From Lagopus muta (taxonomy: Eukaryota > Chordata > Aves > Galliformes > Phasianidae), in the NCBI RefSeq assembly GCF_023343835.1, contig NC_064439.1, positions 18,485,433 to 18,549,432 on the forward strand: 64,000 nucleotides of DNA, written 5' to 3'. The notes beneath the pieces were generated by a model, which worked only from the letters and a program-made list of their open reading frames with translations, ran no database searches and was not told the origin of the DNA. Positions 19,906-33,209 of this stretch are shown here, one piece after another. The translations under genes were made by a program, and so were the position numbers. Positions within the stretch are counted from its first letter, which is position 1. Every line of letters starts with the position of its first letter.

Positions 19906-21519
19906 CTGCTCAACACTACACTTGTCCTTGGTAGGAATGATCTTCAATGCAGGCACATACGCATTTGCAGTTAATTCAGGACACATGAATTTTCCCAGCA
20001 GGACTGCAGGCTGCCTTAAAACCACAGCTGGTAACAGTATATAATATCTTCATTGAAGAATATGTCACATCTTCTCAGTGAACATGACATCTTGGAATTA
20101 ATAAAGCCTTCTCTCCCTCAGCTTATCACTGGGAGTGACAAGAGCAGTTGATGCTTTTCTTTCATCCTTTTCTCTATTTATCTATTTTCTTTCTCCCTAA
20201 AATTAGCATCCTATCTCAGATATGATCATGATCATTTCTAGAAGTCAGAGGCATCTACAGACTTAGCACTGGCACTTCTGGACCAGCAGATCTTCCTCTC
20301 CAGCCAAAGCATGGCTGCTGAGCACTGTCCTCAGAGCTCTGGGCTGGGAGTTGAGAACAGAGAAATGCCTTGGGAACTGGTTTTAAGCCATAATTAGGAT
20401 TTCATATCTACAATTTAGGGGTGTAGTGAAATAAGGAAAGGCAGGAAGGCAGGTGAAGAAAGGCTCAGACAGACATGTCAGCCTAATGAAGAAAGAGACC
20501 CAGGGGACTTAATCAGCTTTGATGAAACTAAAAGGATGAGCCCCTTTAATGAACGAGCATCATCCAGGTAAAAAAAAAAATAAATCAGCAATAAAAAACA
20601 TGATATTCACTCCTCCGGCTGAAGATTTGGTCTATAATACACTTCCTATCTCTTCCCTCTTAAAGTTTATTGAATTAAACTCACTTATGTTAGATCTACA
20701 GGAAAGAGCACTACATTTTTTCTTTCTGCTTAATTTAATATAACATAGGAGTTTTCTTCTTTGAGATGTCACGGTCTCCAAGGTATCCTACTTGGAGTCT
20801 GTTCTACAGCCTGAATGGTATGAACTTTGAACAACTCCTGTCTGAAACCAGCTGGTACATTTGGCTTTGCTACTGACCTATCTGTTTGAAGTGCATGCAT
20901 ACTGGCTGAGGCCAAACTCTTGTTTGCAGTGAATTAGCACTGCTCAGAGAGAAATCTCACGCTGTTTTACTGATGCAGCACTACATACTGATGAGGAAGA
21001 AATTTCACCTTTTTATTTTCCTAAAAGCTGCTCATTATATGTTTATTACTATAATTGTTATGATTGCTACTACTGAAAAATAATTCCTTGATTTTTTTTT
21101 TTTTAACTTATTGGGATCTTTTACAGAGACCTATAAACTTCATCATACCCCCTTTAGATTATAATGCATTTTACTTAAATACCTATTGGTTAATAACTCT
21201 AGTTCCTATCAACTGTACAGTTTGGAATGACTTTCTCTGTTTCATCCATATAGCTGATCTCAAGCTAACTCTGCCTTAGATGTAAGGGTCTCTATCAGTA
21301 GAACAGGAAATAAAGACAATGGAAGAGAAGAAAGATGCCAAATGGTTTTTGGCCTCTCTCCAGGAATGAAATGAATGATTTTCATCAGAAGTACATGGCG
21401 GATGCTGGATAGATAGGGTAAGAATATTGTTTGTTCAGCTTTGACTGGCTTCTTTTAGAACCATCTTCCACTCCTGGAGAAAGTGCTGTTTTGCTGATGG
21501 AAAGAAATAGGTTGCTGTT
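19906..21519. other. intergenic sequence, nothing recognised
   Basis: This is unique AT-rich sequence with short A and T runs. Minus-strand AATAAA signals (TTTATT on plus) near 21014 and 21041 lie about 0.5 kb downstream of the candidate exon at 21520-21795. They could serve as poly(A) signals if that exon is real. Confidence 0.5.
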
Positions 21520-21795
21520 TTACTTTGGCAGGGAGTATCTTCTGTTGTGATAAATATACACTCTAGTTCCTGGAAAGATGATCTCTCTTCTACACTGTTC
21601 TCCACAAGCGTGTGGATAATTTAGTTGTCCACAGAACAGATCTTCTTTTGGTGCACCTCGATAATACGCCTGCAGTCGTGGGCACAGCTGATGTGCTCCA
21701 TCAGTGATAGCTTGAGAATCAAGCTCACAGCCTTTGGCAACACTGACAGCCAACTGACAGCTAACGCCTGGTTTGACATGTTTGCCTAGTGACAC
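21520..21795 (-). CDS. candidate 3'-terminal exon of unknown Cys-rich protein
   Basis: The minus-strand open segment of 91 codons plus TAA is preceded exactly by CTTCATTCTACATACAG, an acceptable splice acceptor, so the frame begins at a possible exon boundary rather than at an ATG. The translation has seven or eight cysteines and a protein-like mix: SCQLAVSVAKGCELDSQA, HQLCPRLQAYYRGAPKED, FCGQLNYPHACGEQC, and ends RRYSLPK. GC content is slightly above its surroundings. I do not recognise the family. It could be the last exon of an unannotated gene, an old retrocopy fragment or chance. Confidence 0.3.
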   Translation of the reverse strand: MSLGKHVKPGVSCQLAVSVAKGCELDSQAITDGAHQLCPRLQAYYRGAPKEDLFCGQLNYPHACGEQCRREIIFPGTRVYIYHNRRYSLPK

Positions 21796-24171
21796 CTGTA
21801 TGTAGAATGAAGCCAGTGACCACTACTTAATTGCTGTTGCCCTCAGTTACAATCCCCCCAGGAACTTATTCTTTAAAGCAGAACACACAAACAATCACTA
21901 ACATATTTTCTGCATAGGCAGTTACATAAAAATAGACTTTTCCCATAGGTATTAATCATTGTCTTCAGTAAACACAGTGTAACAATGATGTCTATAAACA
22001 ACTATTTCAAATAAATGGATGGTTTAGACAGTTTTTGTAGTATTAAGATTGTTGTATACACTGAAGTTGGAGCAAGTTGATTTAGTGATCTACAGTAAAA
22101 ACAGCTGCTGCTGTCATTAGCTTTCTTAATACATTCCGTTCTGTGAAGGGTGATATGTTTTTTTACTATATGCTGAAGCGTAGCCTATACAAAACACCAT
22201 AAACACATGACTTAATTGATATGCTGATGCTGTTTTTGATCTTGGTGACTTTCTTGGATAGCATACAGACCCTTTTCTGCATTAGGATGTAGAAAGTTGT
22301 CAGGCTGTGTATTTGCAAAATGCTTAGGGACAGAAGAAGGACAGAAAGAACATGTGGAGTTAATGAAACAGAGAAGAATCAATTAATTGTGTTGAAGGCA
22401 AAATAGATACACCAACTGACAGCAGCTAAAGTGCTTTGTAAATTGTGTAATGTCCTTAAATAACAGACAAAAGAACTTCCATGCTGGTAAATACTTCTAA
22501 ATAGGCTATCGATAAATTGAAGCAGAATACTTTCATAAATGGGAAGTGATAGATAAATGCATTGAGAGTTGAGGAGGGGCAGAGAATGGAGGACATTCAC
22601 CCCTCCACTGACTTGGGTTCTGTGCTACAGACACTGGACAGTACTTCAACTGAGAGAAACAGAGAAAATAAATTTCTACTGTATTAATAAGAGATTTCAA
22701 ATGAGCTTCTAGGGAGATTGCTGCATTGCACAGGTGAAGTTACTTGTCTTGTAGCCTTCACCATCCAGGGAGCTTTAACTGCTTGAAAATATGCTAGTTT
22801 TTTCTTATGGCTTAGTTACAGCTTAGATTTCCTAGCTACTTCCCTCCTTTAAAAGTGTTATTTAATATTCTTTGTGTTTAGAGTGGTGTATAGTGAAATG
22901 TAGAATGAGCATTTTAAATCTGTTTGCTAAATTGCTGTAAATATTTTCAAACTCTGCACTATTTAAAAATACTCCTAGAAATAAATTTATTGATAGTATG
23001 AGCAGTGTAGTTTTAACAATTTAAGTTACATTCATTTTTTTGCATTAATGTAAAATTCTAAACTGAATTTTTTAATAGTTTGAAAAGGCAAACAAAAGGA
23101 TTAAACTTGTAGTAAACCACTTTTTGTGCAATCGTATCTGCACTGGGAGAAAAGTACTTAATCTCACTAAAGCAGACGATCTCCAGGACAACTTACAATT
23201 GGTGAGATCACTGCTGAAAAGATGTGTGGTAGACTTTCTGTAGAAATCTAGTAAAGGAGCATTTCACTTTCATCACTGTCAAACAGTAGGCTTTAAACGC
23301 ATCATAAATGCGGGAAATTCAAGTGCACTGGGAAAAAGCCAACAGTTTTAGTGATATTCAGCACTGCTGTGAAGACAAATCTCTCTAAAATGGTGCTTCT
23401 TAAGACTTACCCCCTTCTTGTAAAAGATTGCAATCCTATAATGCCAACAGAAAGTTATAACATTAAGAAAAGACAGTGCCTGTCAAGGCTACTACATCTA
23501 TTTCACACTGATTTACGTATTTCAATACTTTAATTGACTAAAAATACACTATGTTCATATAACCAGACCAGAGTCTTTCAATGACTGTATGAATTATATT
23601 TTCAAGAGAACTGCATTAGTACTTTTGCTGGTGTGATGGTTTTCACCTATGGGCGTATGTTATGAAACACTAGAGGAGGGGGTGACTTCCACTGATAGCA
23701 AGAAGATAGTGGTTAATCATTAGTCTGTCTTGATTACTGTACGGAAGGCACAAAGCAAAAATAAATTTTCTGAACATTGCAGAATTTTATCGCTCGACAA
23801 CAGTGACTTTTAAATGCAGCTTCTAAGCTCACTCCAGCTAAGTTTCATGCAGCCAGCAGGATCATTCACTAACAAGGCTTATCGGGAAGTCTAGTACTTC
23901 CTCTACAACTTCAAAAGAAAATGAATCCTTTCTACCCATGTGGCAGGTCTGGGATCTTATCCAAAATCTGACTGAAAGGAATAGTAATTGATTATACTAA
24001 TTAATGAAGTAGAGCTAATGTATGAGTGTGTCCCAGTATGAGCCTGTTAGCCAGTGAACTGCAGAGCTGTGAAACTTGTCTTTGGATTTTCTCCAAAGGT
24101 GCCAGGGTTTCCTGCAGCCCAGTGAACAAAGTTGGGACCTAGTGTTTATGATCTGAAAAAGGAGACAATAC

Positions 24172-24174
<3 letters not shown>

Positions 24175-24214
<40 letters not shown>
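24175..24214. repeat. poly(A), 40 bases
   Basis: An uninterrupted A-run. No open frame or truncated gene is recognisable directly upstream, so there is no proof of a processed retrocopy. Confidence 0.95.
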
Positions 24215-24218
<4 letters not shown>

Positions 24219-25003
24219 AATTACTGTGAAAAAGAAGTTAAGATACTTCATAGATAAGTAAGCATTAAAGAATGGTTTACTTCAGACATGCTCTTCTCCT
24301 CAGCTTCTTGGATGGGAAGGCTGAGCCTTGCTCCCACTCTGCCTATTACGGATTAAATTGTTGGGTCCCCACATACAGACAAGTAAAACACTATTAATGA
24401 GCTAGAACTCTTAATGGGTGTTGAACTTCCATTCCTAAAGGCAGGCTCCTAGAGCTGAAGAGGCTACGATTATCACAGCTTGTCAAGGAAAGCATTTGTT
24501 TGTCCTAACAAATCAGACACCTAGTAATTTGCACAGGATAAAGGAGAATAAAGTAGGTAGGAAATCTGGGAGCAGCATGGAATTCTCTGGATCCATGGTG
24601 GCCACTGAATGTCTTCTAGTCATCTGACTATTTTTATCAGCTACATGTGACTCCTCAGGGTGGAAAACATCATGCCATATTATCAGCTCTGACATAACCA
24701 AAGGGAGCTTTACAGACAGTTCCCTGCTCTTTCCAAAACACTTGCAACCTTTTCTTATGTCTTTTTCTCCTTTTTACTTATTCAGAAACATGTAGGCACT
24801 GAACTGACATCTATCTGCAGTGTTTTAATAAAACTGTTAAGAGAAGATATAGAAAAGATCAAGGTTAAAAAAAAAAAAAAAAAAAACAAACCAAAAAAAA
24901 AACCCCTTTTCCTTCTGTCTCTTAGAATGTGCCAATGGCAAGTTCTGCTTTAATAGGAAAAGCAGCACTGCTGCTGATTGTTGAAGCAGAAAGAATACAT
25001 CAC

Positions 25004-25005
<2 letters not shown>

Positions 25006-25032
<27 letters not shown>
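25006..25032. repeat. poly(A), 27 bases
   Basis: An uninterrupted A-run about 120 bases after another A-rich tract (24867-24899, with C interruptions). Confidence 0.95.
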
Positions 25033-25034
<2 letters not shown>

Positions 25035-26881
25035 AATGTAAGTTATTTTGAGTGTCCTGCATTGTATTACTCCAAATCAGGCAAAACCAACAAAAACAAT
25101 GCTGTATGTGGTGGAGAAAGGATTAGCTAAATACAGAAAGGCATGAATTAAAGGCTAATGCATGACAAACAATTCAGTAAGACTTATGATCTAAGACTGT
25201 GCCTTGCAAGCTCATATAACACATAAAAGAGATTGTTGGGTACTAATGCAGTAAACTGATGTGAAATGATAATGAATGAGAAGAAAAGCAAATGGGAAAG
25301 CAACACAGTCACACTGGAGTAAAGGCTTTATTCTAAGAAGTCACCTTTTTTTGCCACAACTCTTTGAGCAGCAGACACTGGATGGGCCCTAAACTGGGGG
25401 GGGAGGTGTCTCTGGGGTCATAATACCTGGGCTAAGTATTGTGTGGGGTCCTGTCTCTTAAAAGCTTACTGTCAAGTGAGAGCATCATGCTGGGCTCTCC
25501 CCATCTCATGTGGCTCACTCTCCTTCCCCACTGCCCTTTAGGCCTTGAAGTGACTTGTCCATGGACAAGTGGGCAAAATTGGAGGCACTTTCCTGACCTG
25601 CTGTAGTTTCATTCTCAGAGGTACAGAAGATGCTAATCAGAGCAGCTCTGTAACACAGATTTATTGCTACTGAATGACTATGTGACCTTAGGCTAAAACT
25701 GGGACCTGTCAGGCTAGTGCAGTCAGTACAAGGAGGAGTTTGAATAAAATAAAAATTTACTGCTATAATAAGGTACTTATAAGACTGCTGCAAATATCAT
25801 TCACTCAGCATGTGGAAATAGAGAGATGATGTGTGGATGATTTCCCTTCATCTCCACTGCACACCTTCAGAACTACAGAAGTCATTCATATGTTTGTGAG
25901 ACAATGCTAACCTGTTAAGTGTTAACAAAATCCTGATGCTTACCTACATATAACTGACTGCAGTATAACTGATTATACAACATGAAATTTAACTTTATTG
26001 GAACTCAGTGGGCAAACAATTATGTTTGAATAATGGAGGTTCAAACAGTCACGTAAGTTAGTATGAGTAGAGTGCTATAGCATGGCAATTTAAAACTATT
26101 AGAAAGCAGACTAGCTAAGACAAATATCAGACAAATAAGAGGAATTTAATTAAAGTGCCTGTATCATATTTAACTAATAACAGAATTAGAAACTAAAAAT
26201 ACAAGAAGATTAGTAAAGTGGCTGAAGGCCATACTCAGAAGGCTTATCACTTGTGCAAGGGCTGAATGAAAATAGCATAGCAGTACAAGTTTGCATGTAT
26301 TTATGTTTTATTTTGATGGATGTATTTGTCAATGGAAATAACTTGAGGAAAGCAGCTGCAAAGAATACACAAAGAAAGGCCAGGCAATGTATATTTGTAG
26401 TGACAAAAGCTAATTTGGTTGCTAGTAGTACTGCACAATTTAAAACCATTTTGAGACATGAGCAACAACAGTCAGCTGCAGGCTGATCATTTTAACAGTA
26501 ATAAAGAAGTTGTCTGGATACCTTATTATCAGTGGCAATTTCGTATGCTCCAATACCAAGCTTGCCATTTCAAAGTTATACTTATTTCCAGGATGGCTTT
26601 CCATTAGTGAAAGCTTTTCTTTTTATTTCCTACACTAATTCATGATCATCCAGTAACAAATCAGACACCTACAGTAAGTGAGATTTTTCTAGGCATTACA
26701 CAGCCTTTCCATCTGGCAAAATTTGCCTAGGTCAGGGCAGTTATATCCATCACTACTATACACTTCGCATCTTTAGTCTGCATTTCTATGTTTTATTTTT
26801 TGGTCTGAGTTTTTGGAGTCACTTATCAAAACCTTTATGAGAAGGTCTTAACCTTTGTTGGTATTTTCAGGTGATATTTTT

Positions 26882-26883
<2 letters not shown>

Positions 26884-26925
<42 letters not shown>
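26884..26925. repeat. poly(T), 42 bases
   Basis: An uninterrupted T-run. On the minus strand it is a poly(A) of nearly the same length as those at 2698 and 24175. Confidence 0.95.
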
Positions 26926-26929
<4 letters not shown>

Positions 26930-27383
26930 AAGCTATATAGAAATCCTTCTCTTGAATTTTAAGTCCAGATGCAGAAAAACTCAAGTGCCAACACATAACA
27001 TGGAGACTAATAAACAATTGAAAAGATTTACTAACCAATTGCATAATATTACTGTTTCCTGAAGCCTTCAGATCAGCATCAATGTTTCTCTGAAAAAGTA
27101 GGCTCTAATTCAACCTGAAACTTGAAGATAAAATAACCCTTTGATAACTGTAGGAAAAGCAATAGCATATAATCAGTTCTAAAACACCCAAAAAAAGGGT
27201 GGCAATCACAAGCCACATAAAGAAAGATTTGCTTACCTGCCTTAAGTGTCAGAGCCCTCCAAATACACCCAAAGGGGAAATCTTCAAGAAAAAAAAACCT
27301 ATTCTTACAGCAACCAGCTCTTAAATGAGACTTAAATGAGCCCTTAAATGAGGTGTGGAACCAGGTTCCACCTCCTTCCAGTT

Positions 27384-27410
27384 GCACAGGTGAATTCCTT
27401 TCACCTGTGC
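27384..27410. repeat. perfect 11-bp inverted repeat containing two E-boxes
   Basis: GCACAGGTGAA and TTCACCTGTGC are exact reverse complements separated by TTCCT. Each arm holds a CAGGTG/CACCTG E-box. Confidence 0.85.
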
Positions 27411-30400
27411 TCGCAGTGTGGGGGTAGGGCCTTTCGCCTGGTGCTTAATTACTGGTTCAGGCTGTCACTTAGCAATTCCCATACAGTAACATAATTTCTT
27501 GCTTGCTAATCAAGATCGGAGTATATTATTATCAGAGCTCCTTGGCTTTCATTCTATGAATTAATAAGAGGTTACAAACTCCTTTGCAATTCATAGTTTC
27601 CAAAACTGAGTGGAAGAATATATAAGCCGTGTTTTATTTCTTAGTCTAGAGTTTATTGACAATGGCAGACTTAAAGTTTTTCACTTTTAGGGAAAACCTA
27701 TTAGTGATCTTTAAACATTAAAGACAGCAACTCAGATCTGTGATACTGTGCTTGCAGTTGGATGTATCCCTGTCTGCATATGGTATATACTTGTGTTTGA
27801 TGCATATGAACTCTCTGCTGAGGAACTAATAGACAAAATGTCACAAGAAAGAATACTTGAGAGAAGAAAAATCTTTACATGCATTTCCTCCACCTGAATG
27901 GTGAATAGCACAAATGGGAGAAGAACTTTAGAAAAAAGAAATGTTTACTGCTCTTCTCTCACCACGTCACATTCTCTGCAAAAGTTTCCTGCCTGCTAGA
28001 CAGCTCTTGAAAACCTTTATAGCTGGATTTTTTTTTTTTTCCTTATGGAAAAGCTGGAGAGGGAAGAAGTGAAAATGGGTGTATTTATACAGAAGGAGGG
28101 TGAACAGCAAAATGAATTGGCGGACAAAATGAAAAAATGTACATGTAGACAAAAAACATGTAGGCTGATAGGCAAAATGGCAAAAGAATTTCTGAACTGT
28201 GAAAAAGTGCCAAGGTTTGATGAAATATGTATATATATAAAAGACTGTAGCTGGAAAGTAAAAGAAAGGCCCAAGCTGTGAGACATTCATAACACAATGA
28301 AAGAACAGAGCAAGTTGCAGGGCTGCAAAACCAATAGGGAAGCTTGGGGTTTTTTACTGGAGTATCCACTGGGATTTAAGAGCTCCCATGTTAGTTTTTT
28401 TTTTTTTTTAACAGGTATATCCAAGCTGATTCTCACTATGTGCTGTACAGACTTGGATTCCAGAATTTATTGTCATCCCATGAGATGGAGATAAATGAAA
28501 AACAAAATAACTCCCTGACAGAATAAATGAGGTATGGCAATATGACTATTCAGGTATGGCAAATTATGACTTAGCCTTGGAAATAATTATATGACTCAGA
28601 ATTAAAAAAGAAAATAAATAAAATAAAAATGTTCCATATTTTGTTCTAAATTTTGCACAATGAATGCATTCCCAGTACAGTCTGAAGGCTTTCATTGGGT
28701 TGCACCAGAGATAAATTAGATTGGAGTCAGCTGAAAATCTTCTGGTTTCACATGCAAAAGAAAATTTTCTGTCTCAAGTATATATTCTTTTTGTATCTTC
28801 ATCCTTAAAGGGGTAAATTAAATTTTGTGTTGGAAGTGGCATATGGAAAGTTAGGATTAGTGTGCTGGGAAGGGCAAGTGCGAAGTCTGGTAAGATGAGA
28901 AAGGGATGGTATGAGCAAGAGGGTTCTGTGGGGTAGAATGTAAGAGTTCAGGGTCAGTGAGTGTTTAGGAATGAAGGAATGCTTTTCTTTCTCACAGTCA
29001 GCCAGATCTTTGGGCATGTGAATCCATGTATATCTACACATCCTGCGTCAACCCTACTTCTTGCCTCAGGTTTGGAGTCCACATTCAAACTGCAACCTAA
29101 CTTTCATCCACTTCTTCAATAGCCTTTCTCCAGCATCTCTGGGGAAGCAGACGCATTGTACAGTGTTTGACATTGAACTTATATCTCCCAGTCTTGTATT
29201 CTGTAAGTGAATGCCCTGAGCAAACTTATCCTAAACTGAAGCTCCGACCAAGAAGACCTGGACTATTAAAAACTCATTCTGGAAATTCAGAACTAGACAC
29301 AAGTCATCTCTAGTACTGAACAGCCATAACCTTCCAAGTAAGATTATGCTCAGACTTTTATTCAGACTTCTGGGGGAGAACATACTTTAATCATATGTTA
29401 CATCTTTTGTTTTGAATAATAAGTCTTTTAAAGCAGGTACCAAGCATAAATTATCAGATATAATCAAGCACAAGATTCTCTATACCAGCTTTCATAGTGA
29501 ATATTTTGAATAAATGCCCTTTACTGCTTCTTTTTAGTAGGTAAACTTTATAATATTTTCCTTTAGCTGAAATCTATATGCAAATTAATTATTTCAGATG
29601 AATAAAGGCTGAACACTTAAAGAAATCTACAAGCTTCCCAGGGATTTTAAATGCTTTTAATATAACTTCCTTGTGAAAGGAAGAAGAAAAGAATCACCAA
29701 ATACTTGAATATTTTGAAAAAAAAAAAGGAAGGTGACAGGTGTAGTAGGAGCAGAAAATTTTTCCGTAGGAGCAGAAAAAAAGTCTTGTACTGGAGAATG
29801 CTGGAAGATACTACAAAGAAATGATAAGTTTTGTGTGTCAAAGGAAATATTAAAATTTAAAATTATTTTTTAATACAGGCTCAAAGTCAGTAGTTTTAAA
29901 GCAACTGTGTACTCTGGCTATAGACAGTATGTTGCTATGGAATGGTTTTCATTGCTTATTAGAAAAAATTTGTTGCTACATAATGTATCAAAACTGAGTA
30001 CTTGGTAGTGCTTAGTTCATCAGTATACAAACTAGTATGAATAAATGGAGGTCATATTATTTCTTGCAATCATTTCCTTCAAGCAACAGTTAAGCCCTTC
30101 CTGGTTTTTAGCAGGCTACAAAATTGTAGTTCAGACAATATAAACTTTTTTACCTAAGTGTGACTAAAATTGAAAAGATTTGATTTATACAGCAGAGGCC
30201 TGAATCAGTAACTCATGGGTTATTACCCCATGTATAGCTCAGTGAGATTCACCACTATAACTCACTCAAAAGAAGTAGCCCTTCTTATAGACCTTTTTGA
30301 CAGAGAGAGCATGATATGATGTTGTCTACATCTGTTACTCAGTATTGTTGTCCAGGGGCTACTAAAGGTGAGAGATTGTTAGCATGAACATTACTTTGAT

Positions 30401-31910
30401 TTATTTTATGCTGTTTTCTTTTTTCTTCTGAGATGTACAGTCTTTAATTTCACCATAAATTATCAATTAGGTCAATTATCATTAGAATGTTGTAGACTTT
30501 TATACCAAATTGTACCTGCTCTATTTGTGATCAGATTAATTGGAATGTAAATGCAATGTATAATCTGGACAGACTATAAACAAGGCTACGTGAGATGTGT
30601 ATACACATTTCAGAACACCGCTGACACACTGGTTTTCCTTTCTGCGGAAGCTAGTAACTGCACTTACTAAACTTCTCTGGAAGCTTAATATACCTCAGGG
30701 TGTCTGAGTGAGTGGAGTACAAGAGGGAGAAGTACAGAGCAGTACTGTTGTACTATTGTGCAAAGAAGATCCCCCAGTATTCTGAAAGAGTTATAAATAT
30801 GTGTGTGAAGGACATTTTGGAATAAAACAACCTTGCTTACCATTTTCACTCTCATGCAGATACTTGCAGATGAGCGAGAGTGAAAAGTAAGGGAATAGTG
30901 GTGAGATGGAATGATAAGGTGTTAATAAATGCCTCAAAGTTTGCTCTTTAAAACTCAGAAAATTTTTGACATTAAAACACTGAAGGACTGAAAAAATAGT
31001 GTAACACACGCTATACATCTTTTAGGAGAACCCTTCAGAAAGCTATGAAAACATCAGTGTTACAACATATGTATGATTGAATTTCAATGAATTATTATTT
31101 TATAGCAGCTACTTTCATCTTCTGAATGTGAGGGTTAAAAGTCATACAGTATGTAACATTGTCTTGATGTTTGTTTAGAATTTGGAATACATAAAGAAAA
31201 GCAGGAGAAATAAAAGAGACATACTACAAGTTAGGTGAGGAAACAGAGCAACAGTTGTTTGGTTATACATATATATTTAACTGAAATGAAAAAATCCTCA
31301 ACTTGTACTGTATTTCATTCTGTTAGTGAAAAAAAACCAAGAATGTGTTGTTTCAGATTTTAGAAACATAAAAAATACATCTGAAATTTTTAGAGCTAGA
31401 AGAAATTTTGGTTGCATTTTTTTGGTGTGACTTTTAGATTCTGTCTTACAGTTTGTTGGTTCACAATGCAGCAACAAAACTTTAAAGAGAGGAAACTGTG
31501 TTTGAAAAGAAAATTCAGTATCCTCCCCAAAACACTTGGTGAATATTCTTATGTATGTCTCTATGACTATAACTTCAATGAAACTTATAGTTGAGAACAC
31601 TTACATTCATGGTAAATACACGAATTACTGTTGCCCAGTTGCTGCACATCAGGGAAGAGGAAAGTGTCCTTACCTGATGCTATTCCACACAAAATGGGCA
31701 TACCAGCACAAGGTGAATTGCCTTGGCAGTCTCTATCAGCACTATCTTTAGATGAGACATGCCTTCAAAGTGCACTGCACGCTTACCTTGTCAAAAAGAA
31801 AATTTCATGTTAAGATGTGATATGTGAGAGAAAATATGATTTAGTGCTAATCACAGTTAAAGATAACCTGATTTAGTGCTTCATCCAGCAGCTGTTCATT
31901 CTGCCCACAG

Positions 31911-31975
31911 CAGGGGATGTGGGACTAGATGGTCTTTCAGGTCCTTCCAACCCAAGCCATTCTATGATTCCATGA
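31911..31975 (+). mobile_element. CR1 LINE 3' end fragment
   Basis: GGGACTAGATGGTCTTTCAG, then GTCCTTCCAACCCAAGCC and ATTCTATGATTCCATGA, is the standard plus-oriented CR1 3' end with two tail units. It is truncated to about 65 bp. Confidence 0.9.
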
Positions 31976-33180
31976 TAGTCTTGAGACAGACTTGTGCGAC
32001 TGGGCTCGTGAGGAAAAGAAGCTGGTTTGAAACTGGCTTCACTGATAAAGGAGGTTTAGTTCTTTGTGGTTTCAAATTTGATGAGATGATTTGAAGACAG
32101 GCTTAGCCTAAATCACCGATATAGTATTTGCATAGTTATTCACTGGTTTCATTGCATGTGTACCTGGGTCAAAACAGAACACTCTTGAGGTTTTTTCAGT
32201 GTTTTTTTTTTCTTTTTTTTTTTCCCTCTCTCAAGATTCAGCAAAATGTTTTTAAATTTGTTTCATAAAACAAATGAGAGAAGGTGCATTTTTACCAGAA
32301 CAATAATAAATTTTGCCTTTTCGGGACAGAATGACATTCTGATTTTGAATAAGGGAGCTGGAATGAATGAAGACCTGTGGTAGGAAAAATAACAAAAAAT
32401 CATCAATGTCTGCAATAGCCTTTGCTCAGTCACAGTAACCATGAAATATCCTTTAGAGGAAAGTCAAATTTCTTGAAATGAACAATCTATAGCAATCACA
32501 AAAAAGGTTGCTACATCTCCAGCTTAATCATAGCTAAAGGCAACAGCGAAAATGACTGAAAGCGTTTCTGTTCACTGATGACTGCAGCTAGAAAAATGCA
32601 TTGCAGTAGAGCTGTAAGGTGTGTGTGAGAGAAAGTACACAGTATGTTTACATTCCATTTGTGAATTTCTTGTGCTTCTTTGTAGCAGATGGAGGGGAAT
32701 AAACAACATAATTTTTTTAGATACCAAGACCATATTCTACGCTGATACACACAAATTTTATTTGCTTTTTATCAGTGAGCCCAAAGCTGCAAAGAGCTTA
32801 ACATACACTGCAAAGAGCTTAACACACACTGTGTGGGAATCTGGGGCACCAAACTTGTCATATCTTCTGAGCCTTGCATTATTTAACTAAGGTAACAGCA
32901 TTTTACTAGAGATTAGACAAAACTTACTTAGACAAAACTTGGCAGGTTTAAAAGATATGACACTAGAAGCCCCACTACTTCAGTTACATGAGAATTGCAA
33001 TATATAATCACCATGAAATGTTCAGCATGAAATGCCTGCTTATAATAAAAATGAATAGATTAAAGCAAATCGTAGCCCCACACGTTTACTGGACGTTATA
33101 GATGCAGGGGCAAATTTTATGAATCAGATCATCAGGACATTCCAGCTATTTCTGGTTGTCTGAAAATCTTATTAACAGTG

Positions 33181-33209
33181 TATAACACCTTGCCTATCAA
33201 GGTGTTATA
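33181..33209. repeat. perfect 12-bp-arm hairpin
   Basis: TATAACACCTTG and CAAGGTGTTATA are exact reverse complements separated by the 5-base loop CCTAT. No longer terminal repeat was found around it. Confidence 0.85.

Larger units (their letters stand above)
21796..31910. other. AT-rich intergenic sequence with homopolymers
   Basis: No gene family was recognised on either strand. The stretch contains A-runs of 40 (24175-24214), 20 (24867-24886) and 27 (25006-25032), a 42-T run (26884-26925) and a perfect hairpin with two CAGGTG E-boxes (27384-27410). Several 60-107-codon frames (for example minus 28085-28369 and minus 27079-27387) are hydrophobic or Phe-rich, as expected from T-rich DNA, and are not supported as genes. 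Confidence 0.6.
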
